From Segniliparus rotundus DSM 44985 (GTDB taxonomy: Bacteria; Actinomycetota; Actinomycetes; Mycobacteriales; Mycobacteriaceae), in assembly GCF_000092825.1 (NCBI RefSeq), contig NC_014168.1, positions 2,967,946-3,031,945 of the forward strand: a stretch of DNA of 64,000 nt, in the 5' to 3' direction. Below are positions 18,051 to 26,956 of the stretch, one piece after another. How positions within the stretch are numbered: position 1 is the stretch's first letter; every line of letters begins with the position of its first letter. The notes below the pieces were generated by a model that did no database searches, was not told where the DNA came from, and worked only from the letters and a program-made list of their open reading frames with translations. A program made the translations under genes and the position numbers.

Positions 18051-19360
18051 TTCAAGAATCCTTCGTAGTTTCGTTGCATGAGCTGGCTCTCGATTTGTTT
18101 CACCGTGTCGAGACCAACATTCACGAGGATCAGCACGGCCGTCCCGCCGAACGGGAGGTTGGGGGCCCCGCCGCTATTGCCGATCTGCATGAACAGGTTC
18201 GGCAAGATGGCGATGACGCCGAGATAGATGGACCCGGGAAGAGTGATGCGGGTCAAAACGAAGTTCAAGTACTCGGCGGTGGGGGCGCCTGGGCGGATGC
18301 CAGGGATGAACCCGCCGTATTTCTTCATCTCCTCGGCCCGCTCCTGGGGGTTGAAGGTGATCGCCACATAGAAGAAGGTGAAGAAGAGGATCAGGAAGAA
18401 GTAGACCGCGATGTGCACATAGCTGGACGGGTTCACCAAGTTGTTCTGGATCCACCGCTGCCATCCGCTCGTCCCACGGCTCGAGAGCAACTCGATGATC
18501 AAGTTCGGGATGTAGAGCAGCGAGGACGCGAAGATGACCGGGATGACACCAGCCTGGTTGACCTTGAGCGGCAGGTATGTGGACGATCCGCCGTACATTT
18601 TGCGGCCCACCATGCGTTTGGCGTACTGGACCGGGATGCGGCGTTGGCCTTGCTCGATGAAGATGACGCTCGCCATGATGATCACGGCGGCCACGCAGAC
18701 GAGGGCGAACACGAGCCCGCCTCGGGTCTGGAGGATCTGTTTTCCTTCGGCGGGAATGCGGGCCGCGATGCCCGCGAAGATCAGCAACGACATGCCGTTG
18801 CCGATGCCGCGCTCGGAGATGATCTCGCCGAACCACATCACCAGCGTCGCCCCCGCGGTCATCACGAGCACGATCACGATGAGCTGGAAGATCTCGTGCC
18901 CGTCGAGAATGTCGCGGGTGCAGCTGCGCAGCAACTGGTGGCGGCTCGCCAACGCGACGATAGCGGACGACTGCAGCAAGGCGAGGGCGATGGCCAAGTA
19001 CCTCGTGTACTGGGTCATCTTGGTCTGGCCGGTCTGCCCCTCTTTGCGCAACTGCTCGAACCGGGGGATGACCACGGTGAGCAGCTGGACGATGATGCTC
19101 GCCGTGATGTAGGGGACCACGCCGATGGCGAACACCGACAACTGCAGCAGGGCGCCGCCGGAGAACAGGTTGATGAGGGAGTAGACGCCTTGGCTGTCGC
19201 CCTTGGACACCTGGTCGAGGCATTCGTGGACGTTCTTGTAGTTCACGCCGGGCGACGGGAGGGTCGCGCCGAGCCGGTACAGCACGACTATGCCGATGGA
19301 GACAAAAATCTTCCGCCTCAAATCAGGCGTTCGGAGTGCCGAAACGAAGGCGGAAAACAA
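18047..19360 (-). CDS. secY: Protein translocase subunit SecY
   Basis: A ten-helix membrane protein forming the SecYEG channel. N-terminal [17 protein letters not shown], the first SecY signature [19 protein letters not shown] and the second signature [15 protein letters not shown] are all present, with the cytoplasmic loop [17 protein letters not shown] and the C-terminal [10 protein letters not shown]. Two TTG codons compete for the start (19363 and 19360). I favour 19360, because the AGGAG box lies 5 bases before it (2 bases before the other) and gives MFSAF, aligned with mycobacterial MLSAF. That gives 437 residues. It is 115 bases downstream of rplO. Confidence 0.96.
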   Translation of the reverse strand: MFSAFVSALRTPDLRRKIFVSIGIVVLYRLGATLPSPGVNYKNVHECLDQVSKGDSQGVYSLINLFSGGALLQLSVFAIGVVPYITASIIVQLLTVVIPRFEQLRKEGQTGQTKMTQYTRYLAIALALLQSSAIVALASRHQLLRSCTRDILDGHEIFQLIVIVLVMTAGATLVMWFGEIISERGIGNGMSLLIFAGIAARIPAEGKQILQTRGGLVFALVCVAAVIIMASVIFIEQGQRRIPVQYAKRMVGRKMYGGSSTYLPLKVNQAGVIPVIFASSLLYIPNLIIELLSSRGTSGWQRWIQNNLVNPSSYVHIAVYFFLILFFTFFYVAITFNPQERAEEMKKYGGFIPGIRPGAPTAEYLNFVLTRITLPGSIYLGVIAILPNLFMQIGNSGGAPNLPFGGTAVLILVNVGLDTVKQIESQLMQRNYEGFLK

Positions 19361-19475
19361 CAATACTCCTGTGTCGTGGTCTTACTGGTCTTCTGGATCA
19401 GGCCACGACAATGCTTTGCCATGGCCGGACGGGGGTATTGCCCCGATCCTATCCTAGAACCCAGCCTGTCCTAGA

Positions 19476-19934
19476 TTAGCGCTCGGTGACAGTGCCGCCG
19501 GCAGCGAGGATCTTCTCCTTCGCCGAACCGGAGAACTTGTCGGCAGTCACCTGGACGGCGACCGAAAGCTCGCCGTCGCCGAGCACCTTGACCAGCTGGC
19601 CCTTGCGCACCGCGCCAGCGGCCACGAATTCCTCGGGGCCGATCTGCCCGCCCTTGGGGAAGAGCTCCGCGATGTCGCCGACATTGACGATCTGGTACTC
19701 CACCCGGAACGGGTTCTTGAAGCCCTTGAGCTTCGGCATGCGCATGTGCAGCGGGACGCCGCCGCCTTCGAGCCACTGCGGAACCTGGTACCGAGCCTTG
19801 GTTCCCTTAGTGCCACGTCCAGCGGTCTTGCCCTTCGAGCCTTCACCGCGGCCCACACGGGTCTTCGCCTTCTTGGCTCCGGGGGCCGGGCGCAGGTCGT
19901 GCAGCTTGATAACGCTCGACTCCTGCTCGCTCAT
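19476..19934 (-). CDS. rplO: 50S ribosomal protein L15
   Basis: A 152-residue L15. The glycine-rich basic N-terminal block [20 protein letters not shown] contacts 23S rRNA, followed by the conserved [18 protein letters not shown] motif. ATG 19934 overlaps the L30 stop (ATGA). It is the last ribosomal protein gene before secY, as usual in the spc operon. An eight-residue leader (MSEQESSV) before the [11 protein letters not shown] core is slightly unusual but small. Confidence 0.97.
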   Translation of the reverse strand: MSEQESSVIKLHDLRPAPGAKKAKTRVGRGEGSKGKTAGRGTKGTKARYQVPQWLEGGGVPLHMRMPKLKGFKNPFRVEYQIVNVGDIAELFPKGGQIGPEEFVAAGAVRKGQLVKVLGDGELSVAVQVTADKFSGSAKEKILAAGGTVTER

Positions 19935-20206
19935 TTCTTCTCCTTGGATGTTTTGCTCGCATCGCTCGCGGGCTTTGCTTTGCTCGCGGGCTTGGCTTTG
20001 CTTCCAGAGCCAGCGGGCTCCGCGCCATCGGCAGGCTCCACCACCACAAGGTGGCGCACAACCTGCAGCAGGCCGCGGTTCTGGGCGTCGTCAGGGCGCA
20101 CCACGCTGTGGCGGATGCGCTTGAGGCCGAGCGTGCGCAACGCCTCGCGCGTCTTGGGCTTGACCCCGATCGTGCTCTTGATCTGAGTGACTTTCAGCTC
20201 GCTCAT
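19931..20206 (-). CDS. rpmD: 50S ribosomal protein L30 with repetitive C-terminal tail
   Basis: Residues 1-60 are a normal L30: [34 protein letters not shown] and VRHLVVVE. The remaining ~30 residues (after VVVEPADG) form an Ala/Lys/Ser/Pro tail with repeats of KAKPAS. Most L30 proteins end near residue 60, so the tail is an extension, probably disordered and basic. ATG 20206 overlaps the rpsE stop and the 3' end overlaps rplO (both ATGA), so the tail is bounded by real coupling sites and not a misread end. Confidence 0.94.
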   Translation of the reverse strand: MSELKVTQIKSTIGVKPKTREALRTLGLKRIRHSVVRPDDAQNRGLLQVVRHLVVVEPADGAEPAGSGSKAKPASKAKPASDASKTSKEKK

Positions 20207-20853
20207 GAGTGCGCGGCCTCCTGCAATGCTCGCTCGCGGGCCCTGAGCAGGCCAGCGGGGGCGACGTCCTCCAACGGAAGGCCGCGACGGGCCGCGACCT
20301 CTTCCGGACGCTTCAGGCTCTTGAGCGCGGCGATCGTGGCATGCACCACGTTGATCGCGTTGTCCGTGCCCATGGACTTGGCGAGCACGTCGTGCACGCC
20401 AGCGCACTCCAGCACCGCGCGAGCGGCGCCACCGGCGATGACACCGGTACCAGGGCTGGCCGGACGGAGCATCACGACGCCCGCAGCGGCCTCACCCTGG
20501 GTGGGGTGCGGGATGGTCGCGCCGATGAGGGGCACGCGGAAGAAGTTCTTCCGCGCCTCCTCGACGCCTTTCGCGATGGCGGCCGGAACCTCTTTCGCCT
20601 TGCCGTAGCCCGCGCCGACGTGGCCCTTGCCGTCGCCGACGATCACGAGGGCCGTGAAGCTGAACCGACGACCGCCCTTGACCACCTTGGCGACGCGGTT
20701 CACCGCGACGAGGCGCTCGATATGGTCTTTCTTCTCTTTTTCCTGGGGAACCTCGGAGTCCCGCCGTTCCCGACGGTCCCGACGCTCGTTCGAGCCCGAA
20801 TCGCCGGGCTGCCCGCCCGAGGTGGGGCTCCCACTGCGTGGCCTTCCTGCCAT
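20203..20853 (-). CDS. rpsE: 30S ribosomal protein S5
   Basis: A 216-residue S5 needed for decoding accuracy and translocation. The S5 signature [20 protein letters not shown] is complete and the C-terminal half ends in the expected helix with [17 protein letters not shown]-like sequence. Residues 1-45 form a charged, disordered-looking N-terminal extension ([19 protein letters not shown]) common in actinobacterial S5. ATG 20853 lies 34 bases after rplR. The stop overlaps rpmD. Confidence 0.97.
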   Translation of the reverse strand: MAGRPRSGSPTSGGQPGDSGSNERRDRRERRDSEVPQEKEKKDHIERLVAVNRVAKVVKGGRRFSFTALVIVGDGKGHVGAGYGKAKEVPAAIAKGVEEARKNFFRVPLIGATIPHPTQGEAAAGVVMLRPASPGTGVIAGGAARAVLECAGVHDVLAKSMGTDNAINVVHATIAALKSLKRPEEVAARRGLPLEDVAPAGLLRARERALQEAAHS

Positions 20854-20887
20854 CACGAAACCTTTCCTATGTTGAACGTCTGCGTCA

Positions 20888-21355
20888 TCAGAATTCCAAG
20901 CCTCCGGCGCGGGCGGCGTCCGCCAAAGCGGCAACTCGGCCATGGTAGACGTGGCCGCCACGGTCGAAGACCACGGCGTCCACGCCAGCGGCCTTCGCCC
21001 GCTGCGCGATGAGCTCGCCGACCTTGGCCGCCTTCGCCTTCTTGTCGCCGTCCACCGCCTGCACGTCCGCCTCGACGGAGGAGGCTGCCGCAAGGGTCAC
21101 GCCCGCTTTGTCATCGATGAGCTGGACGTGGATGTGGCGGGCAGAACGGTGCACCGCGAGGCGGGGCTGCGACGGAGAGCCTTCGATGCGCTTGCGGATA
21201 CGGTCGTGGCGCGAAGCGCGCAAGCGGCGACGCTCGGTCGGCCTGCCGACACCGATGACGCCAACAACCTCGACGGCGACCTTCTTCTTCTTGGACCGGA
21301 TCGGAGCGCCTTTTTTGCCGCCGGCCTTCGATGCGGTCTTCTGTGCCTTAGCCAT
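20888..21355 (-). CDS. rplR: 50S ribosomal protein L18 with N-terminal extension
   Basis: A 155-residue L18 that binds 5S rRNA. The core starts near residue 45 ([19 protein letters not shown]) and ends with [22 protein letters not shown]. The first ~44 residues are a lysine/alanine-rich extension ([23 protein letters not shown]) absent from many L18 proteins (about 120 residues). ATG 21355 shares a base with the rplF stop (TAATG), so the extension is translated if this coupling is used; a downstream ATG/GTG for a short form is not evident. Confidence 0.95.
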   Translation of the reverse strand: MAKAQKTASKAGGKKGAPIRSKKKKVAVEVVGVIGVGRPTERRRLRASRHDRIRKRIEGSPSQPRLAVHRSARHIHVQLIDDKAGVTLAAASSVEADVQAVDGDKKAKAAKVGELIAQRAKAAGVDAVVFDRGGHVYHGRVAALADAARAGGLEF

Positions 21356-21897
21356 TACTTCTTCCCTGCCTTACCGGCCTTGCGGCGGACAACCTCGCCC
21401 GCGTAGCGAATACCCTTGCCTTTGTACGGCTCTGGCTTCTTGAGCTTGCGGATGTTGGCCGCGACCTCGCCGACCTTCTGCTTGTCGATGCCGGACACCG
21501 AGAACTTCGTCGGGCTCTCCACCGCGAAGGTGACGCCCTCCGGGGCCTGCACAGGCACCGAGTGGCTGAACCCGAGGGCGAACTCGAGGTCCTTGCCCTT
21601 CTGCTGGACGCGGTAACCGACGCCGACGATCTCCAACTGCTTCGTGTAGCCCTCGGTGACCCCGACGACGAGGTTGTTCACCAGCGTGCGGGACAGGCCG
21701 TGCAGGGAGCGGTTGCGCCGCTCGTCGTCCGGGCGGGTGACGGAGAGGACCCCGTCGTCGCCGCGCTCGACTTTGATCGGCTCGACCAGGGTGAGCCCAA
21801 GCTCGCCCTTCGGGCCTTTGACCTTGACGTTTTGGCCGTCGATGGTCACGTCCACACCGGGCGGGACCTGAATCGGCGCTCTACCAATACGAGACAT
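21355..21897 (-). CDS. rplF: 50S ribosomal protein L6
   Basis: A 180-residue L6, two copies of the L6 fold. Family marks include [17 protein letters not shown] at the N-terminus and the C-terminal signature [25 protein letters not shown] 21897; it begins 12 bases after rpsH ends and its TAA stop overlaps rplR. Normal in size and sequence. Confidence 0.98.
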   Translation of the reverse strand: MSRIGRAPIQVPPGVDVTIDGQNVKVKGPKGELGLTLVEPIKVERGDDGVLSVTRPDDERRNRSLHGLSRTLVNNLVVGVTEGYTKQLEIVGVGYRVQQKGKDLEFALGFSHSVPVQAPEGVTFAVESPTKFSVSGIDKQKVGEVAANIRKLKKPEPYKGKGIRYAGEVVRRKAGKAGKK

Positions 21898-21909
21898 CTG
21901 CGCTTCCTC

Positions 21910-22308
21910 CTACCAGACGTAGGCGAGGACTTCCCCGCCCACTCCTTGCTTGGCCGCCTGCTTGTCCGTGAGCAAGCCTGCGGAGGTGGAAATGATCGCG
22001 ATGCCGAGGCCGCCAAGGACCCTCGGCAGCTGGTTGGACTTGGCGTAGACGCGAAGACCTGGCTTCGACACACGCTTGATGCCCTCAATGCCGCGCTCAC
22101 GGGAGGGGGTGTACTTGAGATCCACGACAAGACTCTTGCCAGGGGACTTCTCTTCGACCCGGTACCCCGAGATGTAGCCCTCTTTGACGAGGATCTCGGC
22201 GATGTTCTCCTTGATCTTCGAGTGCGGCGCGGCCACCTGGTCGTGGTACGCCGTCTGCCCGTTGCGCAACCGCGTCAGGAAGTCCGCGATCGGATCAGTC
22301 ATGGTCAT
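21910..22308 (-). CDS. rpsH: 30S ribosomal protein S8
   Basis: A 132-residue S8, a primary 16S rRNA binder. It begins [18 protein letters not shown], almost identical to the mycobacterial form, and ends with the signature [20 protein letters not shown]. Its ATG (22308) overlaps the stop of the 50-codon ORF in the place where rpsN is expected (ATGA), so its translation is probably coupled to that ORF. Confidence 0.98.
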   Translation of the reverse strand: MTMTDPIADFLTRLRNGQTAYHDQVAAPHSKIKENIAEILVKEGYISGYRVEEKSPGKSLVVDLKYTPSRERGIEGIKRVSKPGLRVYAKSNQLPRVLGGLGIAIISTSAGLLTDKQAAKQGVGGEVLAYVW

Positions 22309-22457
22309 GCGCTGACCTCTTTGCCTTTCTCACCGCGGTTCCCCTCGGCGGAGGGGCCTTTGGCGATGTTGTTTCTGGTCATAAGTTGTTTCCTGGCGCC
22401 CACGTAGCTCGGAGCCTTGGCCCCTCGAAAGAGCGTCCTGCGGTCGATTTGTCTCAT
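22305..22457 (-). CDS. Unknown 50-residue basic ORF in the rpsN (S14) position
   Basis: Between rplE and rpsH, where actinobacterial spc operons carry the zinc-type S14 gene, there is instead a 50-codon ORF ([14 protein letters not shown] at the start, [13 protein letters not shown] at the end). It is rich in Arg and Lys, has no cysteines and no S14 motif (no CxxC pair, no GLCRICLRE-like block). It starts 8 bases after the rplE stop and overlaps the rpsH start (ATGA), which looks like genuine coupling. I do not recognise the protein. It may be a new small protein, or a coding spacer left after rpsN was lost; S14 must then be encoded elsewhere. Confidence 0.5.
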   Translation of the reverse strand: MRQIDRRTLFRGAKAPSYVGARKQLMTRNNIAKGPSAEGNRGEKGKEVSA

Positions 22458-22465
22458 CGGCGGCC

Positions 22466-23038
22466 TCAGCTGTTCGCCTTGAAGGGCATGCCGAGCTCGC
22501 GCAGAAGAGCGCGGCCTTCGTCGTTGTTGTTCGCGGTGGTCACGATGGTGATGTCCATACCGCGCGGGCGGTCGATCGAGTCGATGTCGATCTCGTGGAA
22601 CATCGACTGCTCGTTCAGGCCGAACGTGTAGTTGCCCCGGCCGTCGAACTGCCGGTCCGAAAGACCGCGGAAGTCGCGGATACGCGGGAGGGCGATGGAG
22701 ATGAGCCGGTCGAGGAACTCCCACATGCGGTCGCCCCGGAGGGTCACCCGAGCGCCGATGGGCATGCCCTCGCGCAGCTTGAACTGCGCGATGGACTTCG
22801 TGGCCCGGCGGATCTCCGGCTTCTGGCCGGTGATGAGGGACAGGTCCCGAACAGCGCCGTTGATGAGCTTGCCGTCACGGGCTGCGTCGCCGACGCCCAT
22901 GTTCACCACGACTTTGGTGACGCCCGGGATGCGCATGACGTTGTCGTAGCCGAACTCCTTGAGGAGCGCGTCGCGGATTTCCTCGCGGTAGCGCAGCTTG
23001 AGCCGAGGCTGGATCTTCTCTTGCACAGTGTCCGTCAT
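22466..23038 (-). CDS. rplE: 50S ribosomal protein L5
   Basis: A 190-residue L5, which binds 5S rRNA and the P-site tRNA elbow. The signature [20 protein letters not shown] is complete, with [20 protein letters not shown] and the C-terminal [22 protein letters not shown] 23038 directly follows rplX by two bases. Normal length. Confidence 0.98.
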   Translation of the reverse strand: MTDTVQEKIQPRLKLRYREEIRDALLKEFGYDNVMRIPGVTKVVVNMGVGDAARDGKLINGAVRDLSLITGQKPEIRRATKSIAQFKLREGMPIGARVTLRGDRMWEFLDRLISIALPRIRDFRGLSDRQFDGRGNYTFGLNEQSMFHEIDIDSIDRPRGMDITIVTTANNNDEGRALLRELGMPFKANS

Positions 23039-23040
23039 GG

Positions 23041-23367
23041 TCAGATGTCCTTTCCGGTCTTGCGCGAGACGCGGACCTTCTTGCCGTCCTCGTCGACGCG
23101 CACGCCGACCTTGGTCGGCTTCCCGTCGGAACCGACGACCAGCACGTTGGAAATATGGATCGGCGCCTCCTGGGTCACAATGCCGCCGGAGGAAGCGCCG
23201 CGCTCGGTGCGCGAGACAGCGGTGTGCTTCTTGACCCGGTTCACGCCTTCGACAAGGACGCGCTGCTCTGCGGGGTAGGCCTGGAGGACCTTGCCCTTCG
23301 CGCCGGCGTCTTTGCCCGCGATCACCAGAACGGTGTCGCCTTTCTGCACTTTCAGCTTCGCAGCCAT
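23041..23367 (-). CDS. rplX: 50S ribosomal protein L24
   Basis: A 108-residue L24, an assembly initiator. The KOW motif [20 protein letters not shown] is at the N-terminus, followed by [12 protein letters not shown], the usual continuation. ATG 23367 lies three bases after the rplN stop. Normal. Confidence 0.98.
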   Translation of the reverse strand: MAAKLKVQKGDTVLVIAGKDAGAKGKVLQAYPAEQRVLVEGVNRVKKHTAVSRTERGASSGGIVTQEAPIHISNVLVVGSDGKPTKVGVRVDEDGKKVRVSRKTGKDI

Positions 23368-23370
23368 GGA

Positions 23371-23739
23371 CTACAGCACCTCCGGGGCGAGCGAGACGAT
23401 CTTCATGAAGCGCTTCTCGCGCAGCTCGCGCCCGACCGGGCCGAAGATGCGGGTGCCGCGCGGCTCGCCGTCGTTCTTCACGATGACGGCGGCGTTCTCG
23501 TCGAATTTGATGTAGGAGCCGTCAGCGCGGCGACGCTCCTTGACCGTGCGGACGATGACGGCCTTGACCACATCGCCGCTCTTGACATTGCCGCCGGGAA
23601 TCGCGTCCTTGACGGTGGCGACAATGGTGTCGCCGATCCCGGCGTACCGGCGGCCGGAGCCGCCGAGCACCCGGATGCACAAGATCTGCTTGGCACCGGT
23701 GTTGTCTGCGACGCGCAGCCGGCTCTCTTGTTGAATCAC
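23371..23739 (-). CDS. rplN: 50S ribosomal protein L14
   Basis: A 122-residue L14. I start it at GTG 23739 ([17 protein letters not shown]), preceded by AGGAGAG at good spacing; the frame is open to 24300 but those residues are not ribosomal. The L14 signature [20 protein letters not shown] and the C-terminal [21 protein letters not shown] are complete. No rpsQ lies upstream: as in mycobacteria, rplN opens a new transcription unit, so its promoter should lie in 23740-23900. Confidence 0.97.
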   Translation of the reverse strand: MIQQESRLRVADNTGAKQILCIRVLGGSGRRYAGIGDTIVATVKDAIPGGNVKSGDVVKAVIVRTVKERRRADGSYIKFDENAAVIVKNDGEPRGTRIFGPVGRELREKRFMKIVSLAPEVL

Positions 23740-23954
23740 GTACTTCTCTCCTGGACTGTTTTCCATCGAGTGCAGCCCACGCCCCACCCCGTCGAGACGA
23801 TCGGTGCGAAACATATGGCTTCTGTCGTCATGAACACGCAGGGCCGTGGAACCGGCCGAGGTCTGTTCAAGACAGCTAGGCAAGGCTACCGGATACGTGC
23901 TGCGGGCGCAAATCGCGCGCCGTCCGGGCCTCCCAGGGAGAGCGGCCCCGCGCG

Positions 23955-24046
23955 GGATAGGCGGACGCCGCCCAAACGCTGCCGTGGACACCCGACACTG
24001 TGTGCCCCGGCTTTTCGGTGGCGAAAGGCATGGCCCCGACGTGCTG
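23955..24046 (+). pseudogene. Decayed fragment of a serine hydrolase (SVAK motif region)
   Basis: These 92 bases match 28628-28720, an internal part of the serine hydrolase gene at 28484, with about 14 differences and one gap by eye (roughly 84% identity). Read in the hydrolase frame it gives [13 protein letters not shown] and [10 protein letters not shown], which includes the catalytic SxxK, but the first Trp codon has become TAG and a TGA ends it. A further short match, 23921-23950 against about 28385-28412, lies just before it, so the copy carries an internal deletion. A dead partial duplicate. Confidence 0.7.
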
Positions 24047-24051
24047 ATCGC

Positions 24052-24225
24052 CAACACTATCGGCGCCACCTCGCATACGCGCTCAACGTGAGCGTCCGAA
24101 CAGCAGACGACCTGCTCGCGGGAAAGCGGCCCTGGCGCATAGACGAGGTGAAGACCGTCGCGGCCTGGCTCGACATCAGCCCCTCCGAACTCATGTTCCC
24201 GCCGAACCCGAAACGTCGCCGCTAG
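24052..24225 (+). pseudogene. C-terminal remnant of an HTH (Xre/Cro-type) regulator
   Basis: The last ~55 codons of an open plus-strand frame read like the end of a Cro/C1-type repressor: [21 protein letters not shown], then [18 protein letters not shown]. These are recognition helix, wing and the typical ISPSEL tail. No ATG and no ribosome site open it; the nearest in-frame start is GTG 24088, which would cut off most of the helix-turn-helix. The stop is followed by a stable hairpin. Probably a broken regulator gene joined to the hydrolase fragment, or a GTG-started mini-protein. Confidence 0.45.
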
Positions 24226-24496
24226 ACGCTCACGCCCGTCCGAGCAAAGACGGGCGGCACATTCGTCTTCCTGCACCGGACCAGCACCAGACACGGACAC
24301 GGCGGCAGCCGGTCTCGACGGGCCGTCCTTCGGGGCGAACCCGAAATGAGATTGCTACTCGCCCAAGGGGCCGCACCATCCACACACCAAGGGGGTGCCA
24401 AGGACACCACCAAGGCCACGTTCGCGGCCCTGCGACGACCTGAGAGCCTTTCCCAAGCTCAAAGGCGACACGGGCAGGAGGCAGAATGCAAAGCCC
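24226..24496. other. Intergenic stretch
   Basis: Apart from the hairpin at 24233-24256 I see no gene, repeat or regulatory motif in these 271 bases. Reading frames here are short and have no ribosome sites. Confidence 0.5.
24233..24256 (+). terminator. Hairpin after the HTH remnant
   Basis: CGCCCGTC (24233-24240) and GACGGGCG (24249-24256) form a perfect 8-bp stem with an 8-base loop, starting seven bases after the stop at 24225. No T run follows. Likely the original 3' end of the HTH gene. Confidence 0.45.
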
Positions 24497-25111
24497 CTAT
24501 TTCGGGGGTTTGCCAGCAAGGGTGTCGCCGTTGCGGGTGATGATGTCGGCCACGGGATAGCCTGCGCCCAGCCCGTCGCGACCGTAATAGGGGCTCGTGC
24601 AATGAATGGCGAACTCATGGTTGTCGTTGATAGCCAACCCCACGCCGTAGCCGTCTTGCGTGATGAAGGAGTCGTCTCGTGGGAAAACTTTTCTCGCATC
24701 CAGGTGTTGGGCGTGCGCCGACCAGTACGCGGCGGCTTTGTCGTACAGTTCCTCGACGGGGGGCGAGCCAGGGGGGTATTGCGCCCAGTAGCTCACCGAG
24801 AAGGAGTAGAGCTGGTTCGGCGCGTCGTCCCCGAACACCGGCACACTCGCCCCCCCGCTGAATCCCGCGTCGCCGGGCTTGCCGCCCGGCCCGTAATACG
24901 CGTAGTAGAAGCCTTCTGGCATGTCTTGCAGCGAGTCCTTGATGATGCTGGCGATGTGCTCTTTCGCCTTGGCCTCCGTCAAGCCGGGGAGGGGCTTCTT
25001 GTCCGACATCGCTTCTCCGCTCATCACATACCCAATCTGCTTGTTCGCCCACGCGCAACCGCCCACCGGCAGGACCAGCAGCAGCGCCAACAGAGCGTGT
25101 CGCGTTCTCAT
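24497..25111 (-). CDS. Hypothetical lipoprotein of the small ESX-like operon
   Basis: A 204-residue lipoprotein: start ATG 25111 after GGAAGTGAG, signal peptide and lipobox VGGC near residue 19. The mature part is soluble, acidic and aromatic-rich (GFYYAYYGPGG, YSFSVSYWAQYPPGSPP) and contains AINDNHEFAIHCTSPYYG near the end, with one conserved-looking Cys. I do not recognise the family. It is the last gene of the leftward unit that begins at 27521 and would be tightly coupled to the DUF1023 gene if that gene's frameshift were absent (its full-length stop is six bases from this start). A lipoprotein also closes the larger ESX-like operon at 53249. Confidence 0.72.
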   Translation of the reverse strand: MRTRHALLALLLVLPVGGCAWANKQIGYVMSGEAMSDKKPLPGLTEAKAKEHIASIIKDSLQDMPEGFYYAYYGPGGKPGDAGFSGGASVPVFGDDAPNQLYSFSVSYWAQYPPGSPPVEELYDKAAAYWSAHAQHLDARKVFPRDDSFITQDGYGVGLAINDNHEFAIHCTSPYYGRDGLGAGYPVADIITRNGDTLAGKPPK

Positions 25112-25228
25112 CGCGCTCACTTCCTCCCTTGGGCGATGATCTTGCCCATTTCTTTCCAAGCGGAGTCCTTGCCAGGGGTCCTGTCCCAATACTCGCTGTG
25201 GGCGTGGCCCCCAGGGTGCGGGTCCACG

Positions 25229-26956
25229 TCAATGATCTGGCTTCGCGGGAGGCCGAAGGCGGGGTCCGTGGGCGCGGGTCCGTGCGCAGGCGCCCCGAAC
25301 GGGCCGAGGAATCCCCCCCGGAGGAACCGGGATCGGCACCCCGAACGGCCCATGGATGACGGGAACTCCAGCAGTTCTGGGCACCGGGTCGGAGATGTCC
25401 GCGGCCGCGAAAATATGCGCTGCCACCTGCTCGCGGCTCACCCCGGTCAGGCTCATGTCGGTCACATGGGCCACATCCGAGCCAGGCGAGCCCGCGTAGA
25501 TCACCTCGTCCGCATTCAGGGTGTTCCCGTGGGTGGCGGCTTGCCCCACCACGTCTGTGCCGTAGGAGTGGGCGACCACGGTGGTGTGCGAGGGGTCGCC
25601 CTCGTGCGTGGCCCGCAGCCCGTCCAGGAAGCTGTCCAACGCCGGAGCCGCGGCCTGCGCCGCCTCGCTGGACGAGGGGTTGTTCTCGGCCACCCAGTCC
25701 GGCGCGTCGTACCCGTACCAGTTGATCACCGACGTCTTCTCCCGAGGCGATCCGGCGAACACTGCGGAGTCCTGCATGTCCTCGCAGCGGCCCATGCCGC
25801 CGCCGAAGTCGTTCAGGTGCGCCTGGGTCCCCGGCACGTAGACGGTGGTGTTCTTCGCGGTGTCCGGGTTGCCGGTGGCCACGCTCGCGTGCCCCTTACC
25901 GTCGTGCATCAACAGGTACCGCTCGCCTCCGGGCATCACGTTCCCCGCGCCGTCGCGCCTCGGCGCGAGTGTGTTGCGGAAGTCCACGTCCTGCTGCAAG
26001 CTCTGCTGCGCCGCCTTCACCCGCGCGCTCCACGCCTCCCAGGCGCGCATCTCCCCGACGGTGAGCCTGTCCGGTGCCCGCTCCGCGCTCCAATCCTTGT
26101 GCTCGTCTTGGACCCGCTGCAACGCGTGCTGCTTGTCGGCGACCTCGTTGTCGAGAGTGACGCGGTTGTAGTGGTCCTTGTCTGCGGCAGGGATGCCGTC
26201 CATGTCGCAGACGTGCGGGTAGCGCCCGAAAATCTTGTCCTTCTCCTCCGGGAGGAGCCTGTCCCACAGCTCTTCCATGGCTTTCGGGTCTTTGGGCAGC
26301 GGGATCGTGCCGTCCGCGATGCCCTTGGCCATGTCGTGCGCGTGGGGGCTCGCCGGGAACGGCTGCCCGTGCGAGTCGAGCGCCATGTGGGATACGTCGA
26401 TGGCCTGCTGGACTTTCGCGCCCCATGTGTTGCCGAGATCTTCGAGCTGGGCGACCGCCCTTTTCACGCCCTCCTCCTCGGTGCCCGCCTCGATCAGCAG
26501 CAGGTTGTAGAGGCCAACGGGAGCGCCGGAGGGCAGCGCTCCGGGTTTGACCTGGACGGTGAAGTCGTCCGCGACTGTGAAGGGCTGCCCGCAGTCCCAG
26601 TACTTGCCGTCCACCCCGTAGCCCCGGTGCTCCGCCTCGGTCTTCTCGATCTGCGACTGCGCGGCGCGCTTGCCCTCGAAAAGGTAGTCCTTCGCCTGGT
26701 CGCAGTCCCTCGCCGCGTCGAGCAGCCGCGTGTGGTCCTCGGCGTACGTCTTCCTGAACCAGTCCGCCCGCGACTGCAAAGCGTCGGAGGCCGAGCCGGT
26801 CCACTCGCCGCCGCCTCCGGGGAAGCGCAACCGATGCGAGAATCGCGACTGCTCGGGCTCGATCTTCTGGGCCTGTTCGCGCATCGCCTGCGCCACCGCC
26901 CCGAACACGCCAGGGTTGAGCTTGCCCAGCAAGGATCGTGTGAGCTTGCCGCTCAT
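25229..26956 (-). CDS. DUF1023-type alpha/beta hydrolase, frameshifted near C-terminus
   Basis: A 575-residue protein. Residues 1-200 are helical and charged (EWTGSASDALQSRADWF resembles a WXG-type domain); the C-terminal half is the actinobacterial DUF1023 hydrolase, with HTTVVAHSYGTDVVG (nucleophile Ser) and VIYAGSPGSDVAHV. After VIHGPFGVPIPVPPGG the frame becomes an Arg/Pro-rich tail unlike the family. In the next frame the sequence continues as GPFGAPAHGPAPTDPAFG and PHPGGHAHSEYW, which is the normal family end, up to a stop at 25117. The switch lies at a run of seven C's at 25313-25319 (seven G's in the gene): one base less restores the full protein. Real mutation, phase variation or base-call error are all possible. 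ATG 26956 overlaps the upstream stop. Confidence 0.8.
   Translation of the reverse strand: MSGKLTRSLLGKLNPGVFGAVAQAMREQAQKIEPEQSRFSHRLRFPGGGGEWTGSASDALQSRADWFRKTYAEDHTRLLDAARDCDQAKDYLFEGKRAAQSQIEKTEAEHRGYGVDGKYWDCGQPFTVADDFTVQVKPGALPSGAPVGLYNLLLIEAGTEEEGVKRAVAQLEDLGNTWGAKVQQAIDVSHMALDSHGQPFPASPHAHDMAKGIADGTIPLPKDPKAMEELWDRLLPEEKDKIFGRYPHVCDMDGIPAADKDHYNRVTLDNEVADKQHALQRVQDEHKDWSAERAPDRLTVGEMRAWEAWSARVKAAQQSLQQDVDFRNTLAPRRDGAGNVMPGGERYLLMHDGKGHASVATGNPDTAKNTTVYVPGTQAHLNDFGGGMGRCEDMQDSAVFAGSPREKTSVINWYGYDAPDWVAENNPSSSEAAQAAAPALDSFLDGLRATHEGDPSHTTVVAHSYGTDVVGQAATHGNTLNADEVIYAGSPGSDVAHVTDMSLTGVSREQVAAHIFAAADISDPVPRTAGVPVIHGPFGVPIPVPPGGIPRPVRGACARTRAHGPRLRPPAKPDH

Noticed and set aside
23740-24300. 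N-terminal extension of the rplN frame
   Set aside because: The residues are not L14-like and overlap the pseudogene region; the GTG at 23739 with AGGAGAG gives the normal L14 start.
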